Assembly (NCBI GenBank): GCA_964570205.1
Contig: CAZMXI010000055.1
Coordinates: forward strand, 1 to 27,376
Origin: CAZMXI01 sp964570205
GTDB taxonomy: Bacteria > Planctomycetota > Phycisphaerae > Tepidisphaerales > Tepidisphaeraceae
Direction of reading: 5' to 3'
DNA length: 27,376 bases
Made by a program: the position numbers and the translations under genes. The notes beneath the pieces are model-generated. The model ran no database searches. It was not told the origin of the DNA and saw only the letters and a list, made by a program, of their open reading frames with translations. Positions 6,726-15,676 of the stretch are shown piece after piece. Position 1 is the first letter of the stretch; every line of letters starts with the position of its first letter.

Positions 6726-7472
6726 ATGCGAAAGTGTCAGCGAGGTTTTACGCTGGTCGAACTGCTGGTCGTCATCGGGATCATCGCCATCCTGATTTCG
6801 GTGTTGCTTCCTGTCCTCGCCCGAGCCCGCGAACGAGCCAATCGCATCAAGTGCGGGTCGAACTTGCGACAGCTCACCATGGCCGCCTTCACCTATGCCC
6901 AGGACAACCGCGAGGGCATCTTCATCCCCAAAGGTGAAAACGACGAGGATGACCTGCGGCACCTTTTCCCGCACTACCTGACCCAGTTCCAGACCGCAAT
7001 ATGCGCCAGCACGAGCAATGTCGTGCGCAGCATCGACGACCTGCGGAACAACGACGAAATGGGCGCGGCTTCGAGCGCCGGCGGGCACAGTTTCGAATGC
7101 CGGTCCTGGTTCTGGACCGACATCACCTTCCCCGACGGCCGGCGATTCGAGCAGCCGGTGGTGGGCGGGCGGCGCGTCGGCTACGTCGTCAAGACAACCC
7201 GCAACTGCGCGAAGCGAAGCACCGATATCGCCCTGCTGATGGATGGCGACGATGCCGCAGGCGGCGGCTGGAACAACTGGCCTGACAAGACCAACAACCA
7301 CGGCGCCGCCGGCACGAACGTGGCGTTCTGCGATGGCCACGTGCAATGGGTTCCCACGGGCCGGGCCCTCCTGAAGTTGTACATGGATTCCTACTACGCC
7401 CCCTCCACCGACGCCAAGGTCTACGAGACCTACGCCCTGGAGCACGGCTCGGGGTACTTCCGCTGGAAATAG
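6726..7472 (+). CDS. Type II secretion-like pseudopilin / H-X9-DG domain protein
   Basis: This 248-residue paralogue of the preceding gene begins with a short basic leader ending in G7, then FTLVELLVVIGIIA (F8 cleavage site, E12 at +5) and IKCGSNLRQLTMAAFTYAQDNREG. The C-terminal motif HGAAGTNVAFCDGHVQW retains the typical DGHV. A GGAGGAAGG stretch lies about 9 nt before the ATG. The segment between (CAST, NCAKRST) includes two cysteines that could form a disulfide after export. It has its own consensus promoter. Its stop codon is only three bases from the stop of the convergent aminotransferase gene, so transcription from the two sides collides there. The function of this planctomycete-expanded family is unknown; a surface or pilus-like role is the usual suggestion. 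Confidence 0.92.
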   Translation: MRKCQRGFTLVELLVVIGIIAILISVLLPVLARARERANRIKCGSNLRQLTMAAFTYAQDNREGIFIPKGENDEDDLRHLFPHYLTQFQTAICASTSNVVRSIDDLRNNDEMGAASSAGGHSFECRSWFWTDITFPDGRRFEQPVVGGRRVGYVVKTTRNCAKRSTDIALLMDGDDAAGGGWNNWPDKTNNHGAAGTNVAFCDGHVQWVPTGRALLKLYMDSYYAPSTDAKVYETYALEHGSGYFRWK

Positions 7473-7475
7473 CGG

Positions 7476-8621
7476 TTAGAACCGTCCCTTTTTCGACATC
7501 AGGATCTTCTCAAGGTTGCGTTCCACCGTATCGCAGACCGTCTCGATCTGCCGCGGCGCCAACTGGTTGAAGAACGGCAGCGCGATCGTGCGGGCGGCGA
7601 CGTACTCGCATACGGGGAAGTCGCCGGGCGCGAAGCCGAACTGCCTGGCCATGTAGGGCTGGAGATGGATCGGCGGGAAGTAGTTGTTGCACCCGATGCC
7701 TTCGGCCCGCAGGGCCGTCATGAGGGCGTCGCGGTCGCCCGACTCGAACAGGTCGTTCAGCCGCACCACGAATACGAACCAGCTCATGAGCGTGTCGTCG
7801 TACACCGTCGGCAGGATCAGGAACCGGCTGGTCATCAGCCGCTCGATGTACTGGTGGGCGACGCGCCGGCGCGCCTCCAGCATGTCGTCCAGCCGCTGCA
7901 TCTGCGCCAGACCGATGGCGGCGTTGATCTCGCTGAGCCGATAGTTGTACCCCAGGCGTTCATGCGCCAGCCACGACATGCCTTCGCGACCCTGGTTGCG
8001 CAGCGCCTGGCAGATCGCGGCGAACTTGTCATCGTCGGTGACGATCATCCCGCCTTCGCCGGTGGTGATCTGCTTGTTGGGGTAGAAGCCGAAGACCCCG
8101 GCCCGGCCGAACGACCCGATGGCGCGCTTTCCCACGCGCCCGCCGAGGCCTTCGCACGAATCCTCGATCAGCGCCAGTTCGTGCCTCTGGGCGAGCTGTT
8201 CGAGCTCGATCATGCCGGCGGGGTTGCCGAAGACCTCGACGGCGACGATCGCCCTGGTGTTCGGGGTGATGGCGGCGGCGACCTTGTCCACGTCGATGTT
8301 GAGCGTTTTGGGATCAATATCGACAAAGACCGGTTTGGCGCCGACGTACAGAATGCAGTTGGCCGAGGCAACGAAAGAAAATGGCGTGGTGATGACCTCG
8401 TCGCCGGCCTGAATATTGGCGGCGATCATGGCGCAGTGAAGCCCCGCCGTGCCGGACGCGACGCCGATGGCGTGACGCCGTCCGGTCAGGCGGGCGCACG
8501 CCAGCTCGAACTCATCGAGCTTCGGCCCGATCGAGAGCGTAGGGGTAGCCAGGACATCGGCAACGGCGTCCATCTCGCGCTGGGTGATGTCCGGCCGCGA
8601 CAGCGGAATGCGTATCGACAT
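7476..8621 (-). CDS. DegT/DnrJ/EryC1/StrS family PLP-dependent sugar aminotransferase
   Basis: These enzymes transfer an amino group, usually from glutamate, to a keto group of a nucleotide sugar during synthesis of surface polysaccharide or lipopolysaccharide sugars. The 381-residue product has the family's length and motifs: IPLSRPDIT at the N-terminus, SGTAGLH (56-62), D154 in ALIEDSCEGLG for the cofactor nitrogen, and K183 in YPNKQITTGEGG as the likely Schiff-base lysine. NYRLSEINAAIGLAQ is also typical. The ATG at 8619-8621 is chosen because it starts the family fold directly. The frame runs 29 codons further upstream without family similarity, and only a weak GGA precedes the chosen start. 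No other sugar-nucleotide gene is adjacent, so the substrate cannot be told. Confidence 0.93.
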   Translation of the reverse strand: MSIRIPLSRPDITQREMDAVADVLATPTLSIGPKLDEFELACARLTGRRHAIGVASGTAGLHCAMIAANIQAGDEVITTPFSFVASANCILYVGAKPVFVDIDPKTLNIDVDKVAAAITPNTRAIVAVEVFGNPAGMIELEQLAQRHELALIEDSCEGLGGRVGKRAIGSFGRAGVFGFYPNKQITTGEGGMIVTDDDKFAAICQALRNQGREGMSWLAHERLGYNYRLSEINAAIGLAQMQRLDDMLEARRRVAHQYIERLMTSRFLILPTVYDDTLMSWFVFVVRLNDLFESGDRDALMTALRAEGIGCNNYFPPIHLQPYMARQFGFAPGDFPVCEYVAARTIALPFFNQLAPRQIETVCDTVERNLEKILMSKKGRF

Positions 8622-8758
8622 GGCTTGGTCCGATTTCGACTTGCGGCGAAGCGGTGGTTCTTCCCGAACACAAGGCCACCAGTTTAGGCCGACTCCGGTC
8701 AAGGTCAACCGCGGCCATCCCCCCTGCCAACCGGTCCGCGATGGATTAACATGGGGAC

Positions 8759-10318
8759 ATGCCTTACGAGACGCTTCGCGATTTCGTCGAGTTTCTGGAT
8801 CGGGAAAGAGAGCTGCAGCGAGTCGGCGCGCGGGTGTCGCCGATCCTGGAGATCGCCCACTTGGCCGACCGGGTTGGCAAGATGCCCGCCCCGCACGGCC
8901 ATCAGGAACGTGACCGCCATCCGGCCGCCGGTTTGGGGGGCAAGGCGCTGCTGTTCGAGAACGTCGAGGGCTCGGATATGCCGGTGGCGATCAACACGTT
9001 CGGATCCTACTGGCGGATCAACCAGGCGCTCGGCACGGAAACGCTCGATGCCCTGGCCGATCGCGTGCAGCAGCTTGTCAAGCCCGAGATGCCGACAACG
9101 CTGCTGGAGAAGATGAAACGCGTGCCGGACCTGATCAGGATGGCGAACTTCCCGCCGCGGACGGTGCGGTCGGGCATCTGCCAGCAGGTGGTGCATGAGG
9201 GGGAACAGGCCGATCTGTCGATGCTGCCGGTGATCCAGTGCTGGCCGCTGGATGGCAATCTTGACAGCGGCCAGGTGTTCGACCCCGCCGATGTCGCCAA
9301 TGCGCCCATGCGCGGCAGCGGGCGGTATTTCACGCTGGGCGGCGTCTACACCCGCAACCCGGAGGATGGATCGCGCAATATCGGCATGTACCGCGTGCAG
9401 GTCTTTGGCTCGCGCACCTGCGCGATGCACTGGCACATGCACCATGACGGCGCCCGGCATTTCCGGCTCTGGCAGAAGCGCGGCGAGAAGATGCCGCTGG
9501 CGATCGCGCTGGGCGGCGAGAGCGTGCTGCCCTACGCGGCCACCGCGCCGTTGCCGCCGGGCATCGAGGAGTTGCTGTTCGCGGGCTTTCTCAACGGCCG
9601 GGGGATCGAGCTGGTGCGGTGCCGGACGATCGACCTGGAGGTGCCCGCCAACGCCGAAATCGTCGTCGAGGGCTACGTCGATCCAACGGAAAAGCTGGTC
9701 GAGGGCCCCTTCGGCGACCACACGGGGTTTTACTCGCTGGCCGACTGGTACCCGGCGTTTCACGTCACCGCGATCACGCACCGGAAGGACCCGATCTACC
9801 CCGCCACGGTGGTCGGCAAGCCGCCGATGGAGGATTACTACCTGGGCAAGGCGACGGAGCGGATATTCCTGCCGCTGTTGCGGATGATGGTGCCGGATAT
9901 CCTCGATTATTCGCTGCCTATCAGCGGTGTATTCCACAATTGCGTATTTGTGAGGATACGCAAGGAGTATCCCTTCCAGGCCAGGCGGGTCATGCACGCG
10001 ATCTGGGGCGCGGGGCAGATGTCGTTCACCAAGTTCATCATCGTGGTGGATCAGAACGTGAACGTCCACGATGAGCAGGATGTGCTGTTTCACCTGTTTG
10101 CCAACTGCGACCCGCAGCGCGACATGGAGGTTGTGCACGGGCCGGTGGATATTCTGGATCACGCCTCGCCGGAGCTGGGCGTCGGGAGCAAGATTGGCTT
10201 CGACGCCACGGTGAAGCTGCCCGGCGAAGGGCGGATCCGCAAGTGGCCCATGGAATTGGAGATGGACGCCGCGACGCGGGCACTGGTCGAGCGAAAGTGG
10301 AAGGAGTACGGGCTGTAG
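8759..10318 (+). CDS. UbiD-family prenylated-FMN-dependent decarboxylase
   Basis: UbiD enzymes reversibly remove carboxyl groups from aromatic or unsaturated acids, using prenylated FMN made by a UbiX partner, for example in ubiquinone or menaquinone synthesis. The 519-residue protein spans the whole family. RNIGMYRVQVFGSRTCAMHW (206-225) forms the cofactor/metal site with N207 and R212. ALGGE (250-254) and EGPFGDHTGFYS (315-326) are the family's conserved blocks with the acidic active-site residues. The C-terminal FTKFIIVVDQNVNVHD is also typical. No UbiX or other quinone-pathway gene lies in the window, so quinone synthesis versus other aromatic acid metabolism cannot be decided. It is divergent from the aminotransferase with a 137-bp spacer; the ribosome binding site is poor (GGGGAC next to the ATG). 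Confidence 0.93.
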   Translation: MPYETLRDFVEFLDRERELQRVGARVSPILEIAHLADRVGKMPAPHGHQERDRHPAAGLGGKALLFENVEGSDMPVAINTFGSYWRINQALGTETLDALADRVQQLVKPEMPTTLLEKMKRVPDLIRMANFPPRTVRSGICQQVVHEGEQADLSMLPVIQCWPLDGNLDSGQVFDPADVANAPMRGSGRYFTLGGVYTRNPEDGSRNIGMYRVQVFGSRTCAMHWHMHHDGARHFRLWQKRGEKMPLAIALGGESVLPYAATAPLPPGIEELLFAGFLNGRGIELVRCRTIDLEVPANAEIVVEGYVDPTEKLVEGPFGDHTGFYSLADWYPAFHVTAITHRKDPIYPATVVGKPPMEDYYLGKATERIFLPLLRMMVPDILDYSLPISGVFHNCVFVRIRKEYPFQARRVMHAIWGAGQMSFTKFIIVVDQNVNVHDEQDVLFHLFANCDPQRDMEVVHGPVDILDHASPELGVGSKIGFDATVKLPGEGRIRKWPMELEMDAATRALVERKWKEYGL

Positions 10319-10353
10319 CAGACCTCGTTTGACGGTCGCGCGACAAGCCGGGC

Positions 10354-13227
10354 CTATGCCGCCTGTTCTCCCGGCTCGGTGGTCGGCGCGGGCGTCCATT
10401 CGGGCATCAGTTCCTGGCGCAGGGCGTCGAACTGCGATCCCCACCTCGCGCCGCCGGGCTGGCCCCACTGGATATAGAGCTGCTTGAGCTTTGTGCGCGT
10501 GTCCTCGGCCACCTTCTCGTCAAAGCCCGGCGCCTTGGCCTTGATCAGTTCGGCGTTGCAGCGCAACAGGCGATACATTGCCCCCCAGTACTTCTCGTTG
10601 GGCTGCATGGTCGTTTCACCGTCCGGGCTGGTGATCGGCACCGTCGGCCGGCCGAACCGTCCCTGCCCAAGCAGGTCGGCAAGCGACCGCTGCGCGGTTC
10701 CGTACTCGCCCAATTCGAATCGCACCAGCGCGATGGCAATCGGCAGCCCGGGATCATCCGGCGTCGCCTTGAGCGACTGCTCGTAAATCGCCAGCGCGTT
10801 CCTCAGGTGCTCGGCACGTTTCGCGGGGTCTTTTTCGAGCTGGGCCGCCTCCTCCAGCGTCGTGGCTTCATACATCACATAGCGCGGCACCAGCGCCTTG
10901 ACCTCCGCCCGCTCGCTCGCCCTGGCGCGATCCACCAGATAGCGGCTGACGCGGGCGCGATTGGTGGCCAGTTGGCTCATGCGCTGCTCATCATTCTGCG
11001 CCTTGGCCTGCTCAAACTCGTCGGTCAGCGCATTCATCATGCGAATGATCATGTCGAGCCCGGCCTCGCCGGACCGGCCTTCGAGGAACTTGCCCAGGTC
11101 CGCCAGCGCTGCGTCCGTGCGCCCCAGCGCCATCTGCGCCTGAAGCCGCACCATCAGCCCCTTGCCGAGCCACTCGGCTTCATCCGGCAGCCCGGCAACA
11201 TCCTTCTCCAGGTTCGCCAACAGCGCCAGCGTGCGCTCGTGGCCGGCCTTGGCCGCGGGCGATGCGTCGTGCCCGGACAGCCCCGCCACCGACAGCGCCG
11301 CCTGAACGCGCGCGGTGCGGAGGTCGCGTTTCGTCTGGTCGTCCGGCGCACCGGGAAGCTGCGCCTCGACGATGCGGTTGATCTCCTCGGCGATGCCCAT
11401 GATCCTGCCGGCCCACTGCGGCAGGCTCGACGACTTGGGCGCGATGTCGGTCATCTGTTCATACGCCACCAGCTCATACACGCGCGACGGCAGCAGTTGT
11501 CGGGCGTCGACCACCTGCCGGAACAGGTCGGCGGCGCGCTGCGCGTTGGCCAGCATCTGCTCCCGCTGGGCGTCGTTCAACTGGCCCTTCATGGCCGCCG
11601 CGTTCCGCGTCACCAGCACATATCCATACGAGTAGTAGAACTCCTTGCGGCCAAACGGCGGCGAGGTTGCGATCTGAAGGAACCGCGCATAGGCATCCTG
11701 CGTATAGCGCGAATCCGGCTGCTCGCGGCGCAGCTTGAAAACCACCGCCCCGGCGTTGTCCAGAGCGCCGGCGCGCACCTCGGCGTTGTTCTGATACTTC
11801 TCGACGTGGTCGAGGAAGGCGTTGGCTGCCTCCGCATCCATCCCCAGCCGCAGATAGTAGTATCCCAGCAAGAGCAACTGGCGATTGGCGTCGTCGGCCG
11901 TGACGTTCTGGCTTCCGGCGCGGCGGATCAGCTCGCGGGCCGCCGCCACGGCCTGGCTCAGCGCCCGCTTTTCCACCGGCTGGTCGTCGGCCTTGCGGAT
12001 TTCCTCGGCGCCCCGCGCCGACAGCGCCCGCAGCAGCAGCGTGTTCAGCTTGCCCACCTCCGGCTGATCGGGCAGGCGCGCGATCATCTGCTCGTTGATG
12101 ATGCCCTGAAGATCCGGCCGCTGCTTCAACAACGCCTCCAGCACGGAGATGGCCGCGTCATTCGCCTGCCGCGCCTCGTCGCCGCTGGCCATGGCGGCCC
12201 GCGTGGCGTGCACGCGATATGACAGCATCATCATGGCCGCGTCATACGCCTTCTTTGAAGCCGCATCCGGCGGATTCGCCGCCAGCCACCGCTCGGCGGC
12301 CGCGATGCTGTTCCCCGCCGCCTTCAGGTCCTTGCCGACGATGTCGGCGACGGCCGAGAAGTACACCGCGTCGAATTTCTCGCCCCATCCGGCTTTGGCG
12401 CTCTTGAGCACCTCGGCGAACCTGGCTTTGCCGGCGTTAATGCCGTCGAATGTGCCCTTGGCCACGTGCAGCTTGCCGATGCCCACCTTCACGGCCGCCG
12501 ACACGTCGTACTGCTCATCCTCGAAGTCCTCCAGCAGTTTGATCCCCTGCTCGCACACCTCCACCCGCCGCGCGTCGGCCTTGTCCATCGACAGTGCCAG
12601 CGTATACAGGTTGAAGCCGGCGTTGTACTTCGCCAGCATCGCCAGGTTCGTCAACTTCTCCCAGCGGGGCGCCAGTACGGGCTGGTTGGCGGCGTTGATC
12701 TGTCCGGCCAGCTTGTCGGCCTCTGCGCGCGCGGTGACCATCGCCTTCTCATAGCCGCGGTGCACCGCCTCGGCGATCGGGCGCACCTGAGCCTGCGTCT
12801 TGGGGTCCTCGCCCCAGTATTCCATCGTGTTCAGCCCGCGCGTGGTGCCGTGGACGATGAGCTGCGCGTTCAGCTCCATCAGCTCGACCGGGTTGGTGCG
12901 CGTCGCCAGTACCTGCTCGATGCCGCTGGCGATGCTTCGCACCAATTCGGCCTGCTTGCGCGCCGGCAGGTTCGGCTCGGCAAGCTGCCGCACCGCGCTG
13001 AGCGCCAGGTATGCCGCCTGCTGATCAGCGCCGATGTTGTTCTTGCGGAACATGTAGTCCCGAAGCTGCGTCAGGTCGCGCCGAGCCAGCTCCGCGATGA
13101 CCTTGTCGTCGTTGGCCAGCACCGCCGACAGCCCCTGCGGCTGCCCGCGATCAGCGCCCAATGCCGGCAACGCCACGGCCATCGCCGCGCCGGTCACAAT
13201 GCTCCGGATGATCGTTTGTGGTTTCAT
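10354..13227 (-). CDS. Large periplasmic TPR-like helical-repeat protein, last gene of the ExbB/ExbD operon
   Basis: The 957-residue protein has a signal peptide (residues 1-25, ending ALPALGA) and then almost only amphipathic helices. There are several TPR-like pairs, such as YYYLRLGMDAEAANAFLDHV near the middle and AEHLRNALAIYEQSLKATPDD followed by VRFELGEYGTAQRSLADLL near the C-terminus. It ends in a short Pro/Thr/Glu tail. No catalytic motif is seen. TPR arrays usually act as protein-binding scaffolds. Its place 75 nt behind two exbD genes suggests it works in the periplasm with the ExbB/ExbD-driven complex, perhaps coupling it to the envelope; this is inference. The ribosome binding site is weak, so translation may be lower than for the motor genes. 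It converges with the UbiD gene, 35 bp apart, with no clear terminator. Confidence 0.86.
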   Translation of the reverse strand: MKPQTIIRSIVTGAAMAVALPALGADRGQPQGLSAVLANDDKVIAELARRDLTQLRDYMFRKNNIGADQQAAYLALSAVRQLAEPNLPARKQAELVRSIASGIEQVLATRTNPVELMELNAQLIVHGTTRGLNTMEYWGEDPKTQAQVRPIAEAVHRGYEKAMVTARAEADKLAGQINAANQPVLAPRWEKLTNLAMLAKYNAGFNLYTLALSMDKADARRVEVCEQGIKLLEDFEDEQYDVSAAVKVGIGKLHVAKGTFDGINAGKARFAEVLKSAKAGWGEKFDAVYFSAVADIVGKDLKAAGNSIAAAERWLAANPPDAASKKAYDAAMMMLSYRVHATRAAMASGDEARQANDAAISVLEALLKQRPDLQGIINEQMIARLPDQPEVGKLNTLLLRALSARGAEEIRKADDQPVEKRALSQAVAAARELIRRAGSQNVTADDANRQLLLLGYYYLRLGMDAEAANAFLDHVEKYQNNAEVRAGALDNAGAVVFKLRREQPDSRYTQDAYARFLQIATSPPFGRKEFYYSYGYVLVTRNAAAMKGQLNDAQREQMLANAQRAADLFRQVVDARQLLPSRVYELVAYEQMTDIAPKSSSLPQWAGRIMGIAEEINRIVEAQLPGAPDDQTKRDLRTARVQAALSVAGLSGHDASPAAKAGHERTLALLANLEKDVAGLPDEAEWLGKGLMVRLQAQMALGRTDAALADLGKFLEGRSGEAGLDMIIRMMNALTDEFEQAKAQNDEQRMSQLATNRARVSRYLVDRARASERAEVKALVPRYVMYEATTLEEAAQLEKDPAKRAEHLRNALAIYEQSLKATPDDPGLPIAIALVRFELGEYGTAQRSLADLLGQGRFGRPTVPITSPDGETTMQPNEKYWGAMYRLLRCNAELIKAKAPGFDEKVAEDTRTKLKQLYIQWGQPGGARWGSQFDALRQELMPEWTPAPTTEPGEQAA

Positions 13228-13302
13228 GTCAACTGCCCCAGACTATCCGGCCGCGCCGATCGGCCTGCGCCCCGCTCGCCGCCGCGGGCCAATCGCGATG
13301 CA

Positions 13303-13791
13303 TCAGTGCGAGCCTTCAAAACCGACCTTGGTCAGCCCCGCATCCAGCGCCGCCTCGTACACCTCGATGATGTGCTTGTATTTGGTGACCCGGCTGGGCG
13401 CGATGAACACCTGGATGCGATCCGTCGGGATGTTGTTGCGGTTCATCGCCTCGCGCATCTTCTTGAGCTGCGCCGTCAGCACCTCGCGCGACTGCGCGGT
13501 GTATCCGCCCGCCTGCGCCTGCCACAGGTCTCGCGTCACGCCGTCCGGCCCGGGACGCGAAAAACCGTCCAGCCGGATGCTCAGCGGTTCATCGGGAATC
13601 TTGCCCGGCTCTAGCTGCACGCCGCCCGAGCCTTTGGACGACAACGCGGTGTTGCTCTGCAAAAAGTGCTCGCCCAGCGCGAATGTGCCGGTCAGCATCA
13701 GGAAGATCAGGATCACCATCACGATGTCCACCAGCGGGGTCATGTTCGGCCCCGAGTCATAGTGGACCTTGTCGGCTGCTCTCAGTTTCAT
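13303..13791 (-). CDS. ExbD/TolR-family proton-channel subunit (second of the operon)
   Basis: ExbD/TolR proteins cross the inner membrane once, line the proton path with an aspartate, and present a periplasmic domain. The 162-residue product has the cytoplasmic N-tail, then NMTPLVDIVMVILIFLMLTGTF (17-38) with the proton-carrying D22. A periplasmic domain follows, including LTAQLKKMREAMNRN and IQVFIAPSRVTKYKHIIEVYEAALDAG, the usual ExbD ending in which a strand is followed by a helix. The segment between (about 46-95) is longer and more Gly/Pro-rich than in TolR. GGAG lies six nt before the ATG. It is 40 bp behind another, distinct exbD gene in the same operon; pairs of different ExbD subunits may form a mixed dimer in the ExbB ring. 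Confidence 0.92.
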   Translation of the reverse strand: MKLRAADKVHYDSGPNMTPLVDIVMVILIFLMLTGTFALGEHFLQSNTALSSKGSGGVQLEPGKIPDEPLSIRLDGFSRPGPDGVTRDLWQAQAGGYTAQSREVLTAQLKKMREAMNRNNIPTDRIQVFIAPSRVTKYKHIIEVYEAALDAGLTKVGFEGSH

Positions 13792-13831
13792 GGCTTTCTC
13801 CGCGGCCGATGCCGCGCTCGCGCTGCGCTGG

Positions 13832-14320
13832 TCAACCAGCGCGTTCCGCCGTGACTTTGCGCGTCGCGTAATTCGTGGTCTTCACCTTCACCTCGATCGT
13901 GCAGACCTGAAGTACCGGCTCGATGTACTGGTAATTCAGGTTCTCGTCGGCTCGGATGATGACCTTGAAGTCCTTGTTGTTGCCCTTCATCTTCTTCAGG
14001 AAATCGGTCAGGGGACGCCGCCCCCCCGCCTCCAGGATCGGCAGCGTCACCTCGCCGCCCAGGCCGCCGTTGGCGGATGGGTCCAGCGCTGTGACGATCG
14101 TCTCCAGACCTCGGTTCATCACGTTCAAGGTCACGGTGTTGCCCATGTCCTCGAGTTGCCTGCCCTGCGTGCTTTGCGGCAAGCTGATGTCCTGCCGGGC
14201 GCCGGTCGCCACGCCGATCTTGGCCACCAGCATGTAGAAGATGATCAGGCACATCACGATGTCGATCAGCGGCGTGACGTTGGGGTGCATGTCATGCGCT
14301 GCGGGCATTCTGTGTTTCAT
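13832..14320 (-). CDS. ExbD/TolR-family proton-channel subunit (first of the operon)
   Basis: This 162-residue ExbD/TolR protein has a short cytoplasmic tail, then PNVTPLIDIVMCLIIFYMLVAKIG (13-36) with the conserved proton-carrying D20, and a periplasmic domain ending DFKVIIRADENLNYQYIEPVLQVCTIE. It differs from the next exbD in nearly every position outside the membrane motif, so the two are ancient paralogues, not a recent duplication. AAAGGAG lies seven nt before the ATG, the best ribosome binding site of the operon. It starts 79 bp after the exbB gene. The extra histidines in the N-tail and the Gly-rich loop near residue 85-100 have no assigned role. Confidence 0.92.
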   Translation of the reverse strand: MKHRMPAAHDMHPNVTPLIDIVMCLIIFYMLVAKIGVATGARQDISLPQSTQGRQLEDMGNTVTLNVMNRGLETIVTALDPSANGGLGGEVTLPILEAGGRRPLTDFLKKMKGNNKDFKVIIRADENLNYQYIEPVLQVCTIEVKVKTTNYATRKVTAERAG

Positions 14321-14399
14321 CGCGCAGCTCCTTTCGGATGACGCGGGGGCGAAACGCGGCGGATGCGCTCATCCGCCGGGCGCCCCGGCCAACTCAACG

Positions 14400-15266
14400 T
14401 CACTGCGCCGGCGTCGGGGGAACCACCGCCGCGGGCCTGCGAACCGCCGCCGCCGGGGGAACCGCCGGTTGCGGCACGCCCGGCCTCACCGCCGCGGCAA
14501 CCGCGGCCGGCTTGGCCTCGGCGGGCTTCACCATCAATAGCAGTTCCTCGGAGATCAGCGCCCCGCGCACCGTCAGGCGGTCCACCATCGTCCTCAGCAC
14601 GCCGAACGCCGCCAGGCACGGCAGCGCCAGCATCAGGCCCAGCATCGTGTGCGTCAGCGCCTGAGAGATGCCGCCCGCCAGCACCGACGGGTTGGCGTTG
14701 CCGCCCGACAGCTTCATCTGCTGGAACGAATCGATCATGCCCAGCACCGTGCCCAGCAGCCCGAGCAGCGGGCCGAGGTTGCCGATGATGTTCAGATACT
14801 CGATCTTCCGGAACTGGTCGGCCGTCTGCTCGCCGATGCTCGTCTCCATCGCTTCCTTCATCGCCGGGAAGCTGGGGGCCCGCTTCAGGGCGGCGTTGAT
14901 CGACTTGCTCACGAAGCTCGGGTCGGTCTCGGTGAACTCGATCAGCTCCTTGAATTGCTTGTTGCCGATCAGTTCGCGGATGTGGTTCGTGCTGGTCTCG
15001 GGAATCATCACCGTCGCCCGCGCCTTGATGAACCCCTGCACGATCAGCGCCACGCCAATGATCGAGCACAGCAGGATGATCACGAAGACGAAATCGATGT
15101 TCTCCAGAACGATTGCGAACGGATTGACGTGCTGCTTGGGCTGCTCGGCCGGCTGGCCGGGCGCCGGCGCCCCGGCATCCGCGCCGAACGAACTGCGCCC
15201 CACGAAGACGACCAGGCCCAGCAATACCCCGATCAGCACCACGCGAAATCGCGAATAACGACGCAT
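14400..15266 (-). CDS. MotA/TolQ/ExbB-family proton channel protein
   Basis: ExbB/TolQ proteins form the pentameric inner-membrane motor that uses the proton gradient to move a partner protein. The 288-residue product has an N-terminal signal-like helix (about 8-28), a Pro-rich linker, a helix at about 56-80, a cytoplasmic stretch, and the two-helix channel core. The core holds the family signature NLGPLLGLLGTVLGMIDSFQ (163-182) and a second helix with GGISQALTHTMLGLMLALPCL (198-218), whose threonines face the proton path in relatives. The C-terminus (about 248-288) is an Ala/Pro-rich tail not seen in E. coli ExbB. The N-terminal extra helix is typical of larger ExbB forms. A 410-bp gap separates it from the upstream vWA gene; GAGAGG precedes the start. 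Confidence 0.93.
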   Translation of the reverse strand: MRRYSRFRVVLIGVLLGLVVFVGRSSFGADAGAPAPGQPAEQPKQHVNPFAIVLENIDFVFVIILLCSIIGVALIVQGFIKARATVMIPETSTNHIRELIGNKQFKELIEFTETDPSFVSKSINAALKRAPSFPAMKEAMETSIGEQTADQFRKIEYLNIIGNLGPLLGLLGTVLGMIDSFQQMKLSGGNANPSVLAGGISQALTHTMLGLMLALPCLAAFGVLRTMVDRLTVRGALISEELLLMVKPAEAKPAAVAAAVRPGVPQPAVPPAAAVRRPAAVVPPTPAQ

Positions 15267-15676
15267 GGACGAACCTCTCTCCCAACCGAGGGAGAAATGT
15301 GAGGGCGGCCAGGCCGCATCGGGCCATCGCGAACAGCCGGCTCAGCCTCGCCGGATTCGACCGCGCCTCTACGACTCAAAACCTCCCCGGAAACGTGAAT
15401 GCTGGAGCCGATCTCGCTGCTATTCCGTTCCTGCCGGGAGTAGGGCCATGGCAGGCGGGAGCCCGAGGCAAATCCGGCCGGAATCCAGTCTCTGTCACCG
15501 GTTCGCCTCTCGCCGCCGCCCGGGCTTCCATCGCCCTGCTGCTTGCGCTCGATTGTCACCCCCCAGCCCCGTTCCCTCATACATCCACACCCTGCTCTTC
15601 ACCTCTGGGTTTGGAGTTCAAGGTTCAGCTTGGTCCGCTTGCAGGCAAGCCGAAGCCCGGGAGCGATGGCTGGCTG
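15267..15676. other. 410-bp gap inside the ExbB/ExbD operon
   Basis: No gene is supported: the frames here have atypical composition and no family features. It contains a 10-bp palindrome TCCGGCCGGA at 15473-15482 and several G-rich runs on the minus strand. It may hold a second promoter for exbB or an RNA-processing site, but nothing clear is seen. Confidence 0.4.

Noticed and set aside
8705..10468. 587-codon minus-strand frame opposite the UbiD gene
   Set aside because: Arg/His/Ala-rich shadow without motifs; the UbiD frame is complete and conserved.
15267..15676. Small gene between the vWA and ExbB genes
   Set aside because: Frames overlap the ExbB start or lack motifs and a ribosome binding site.
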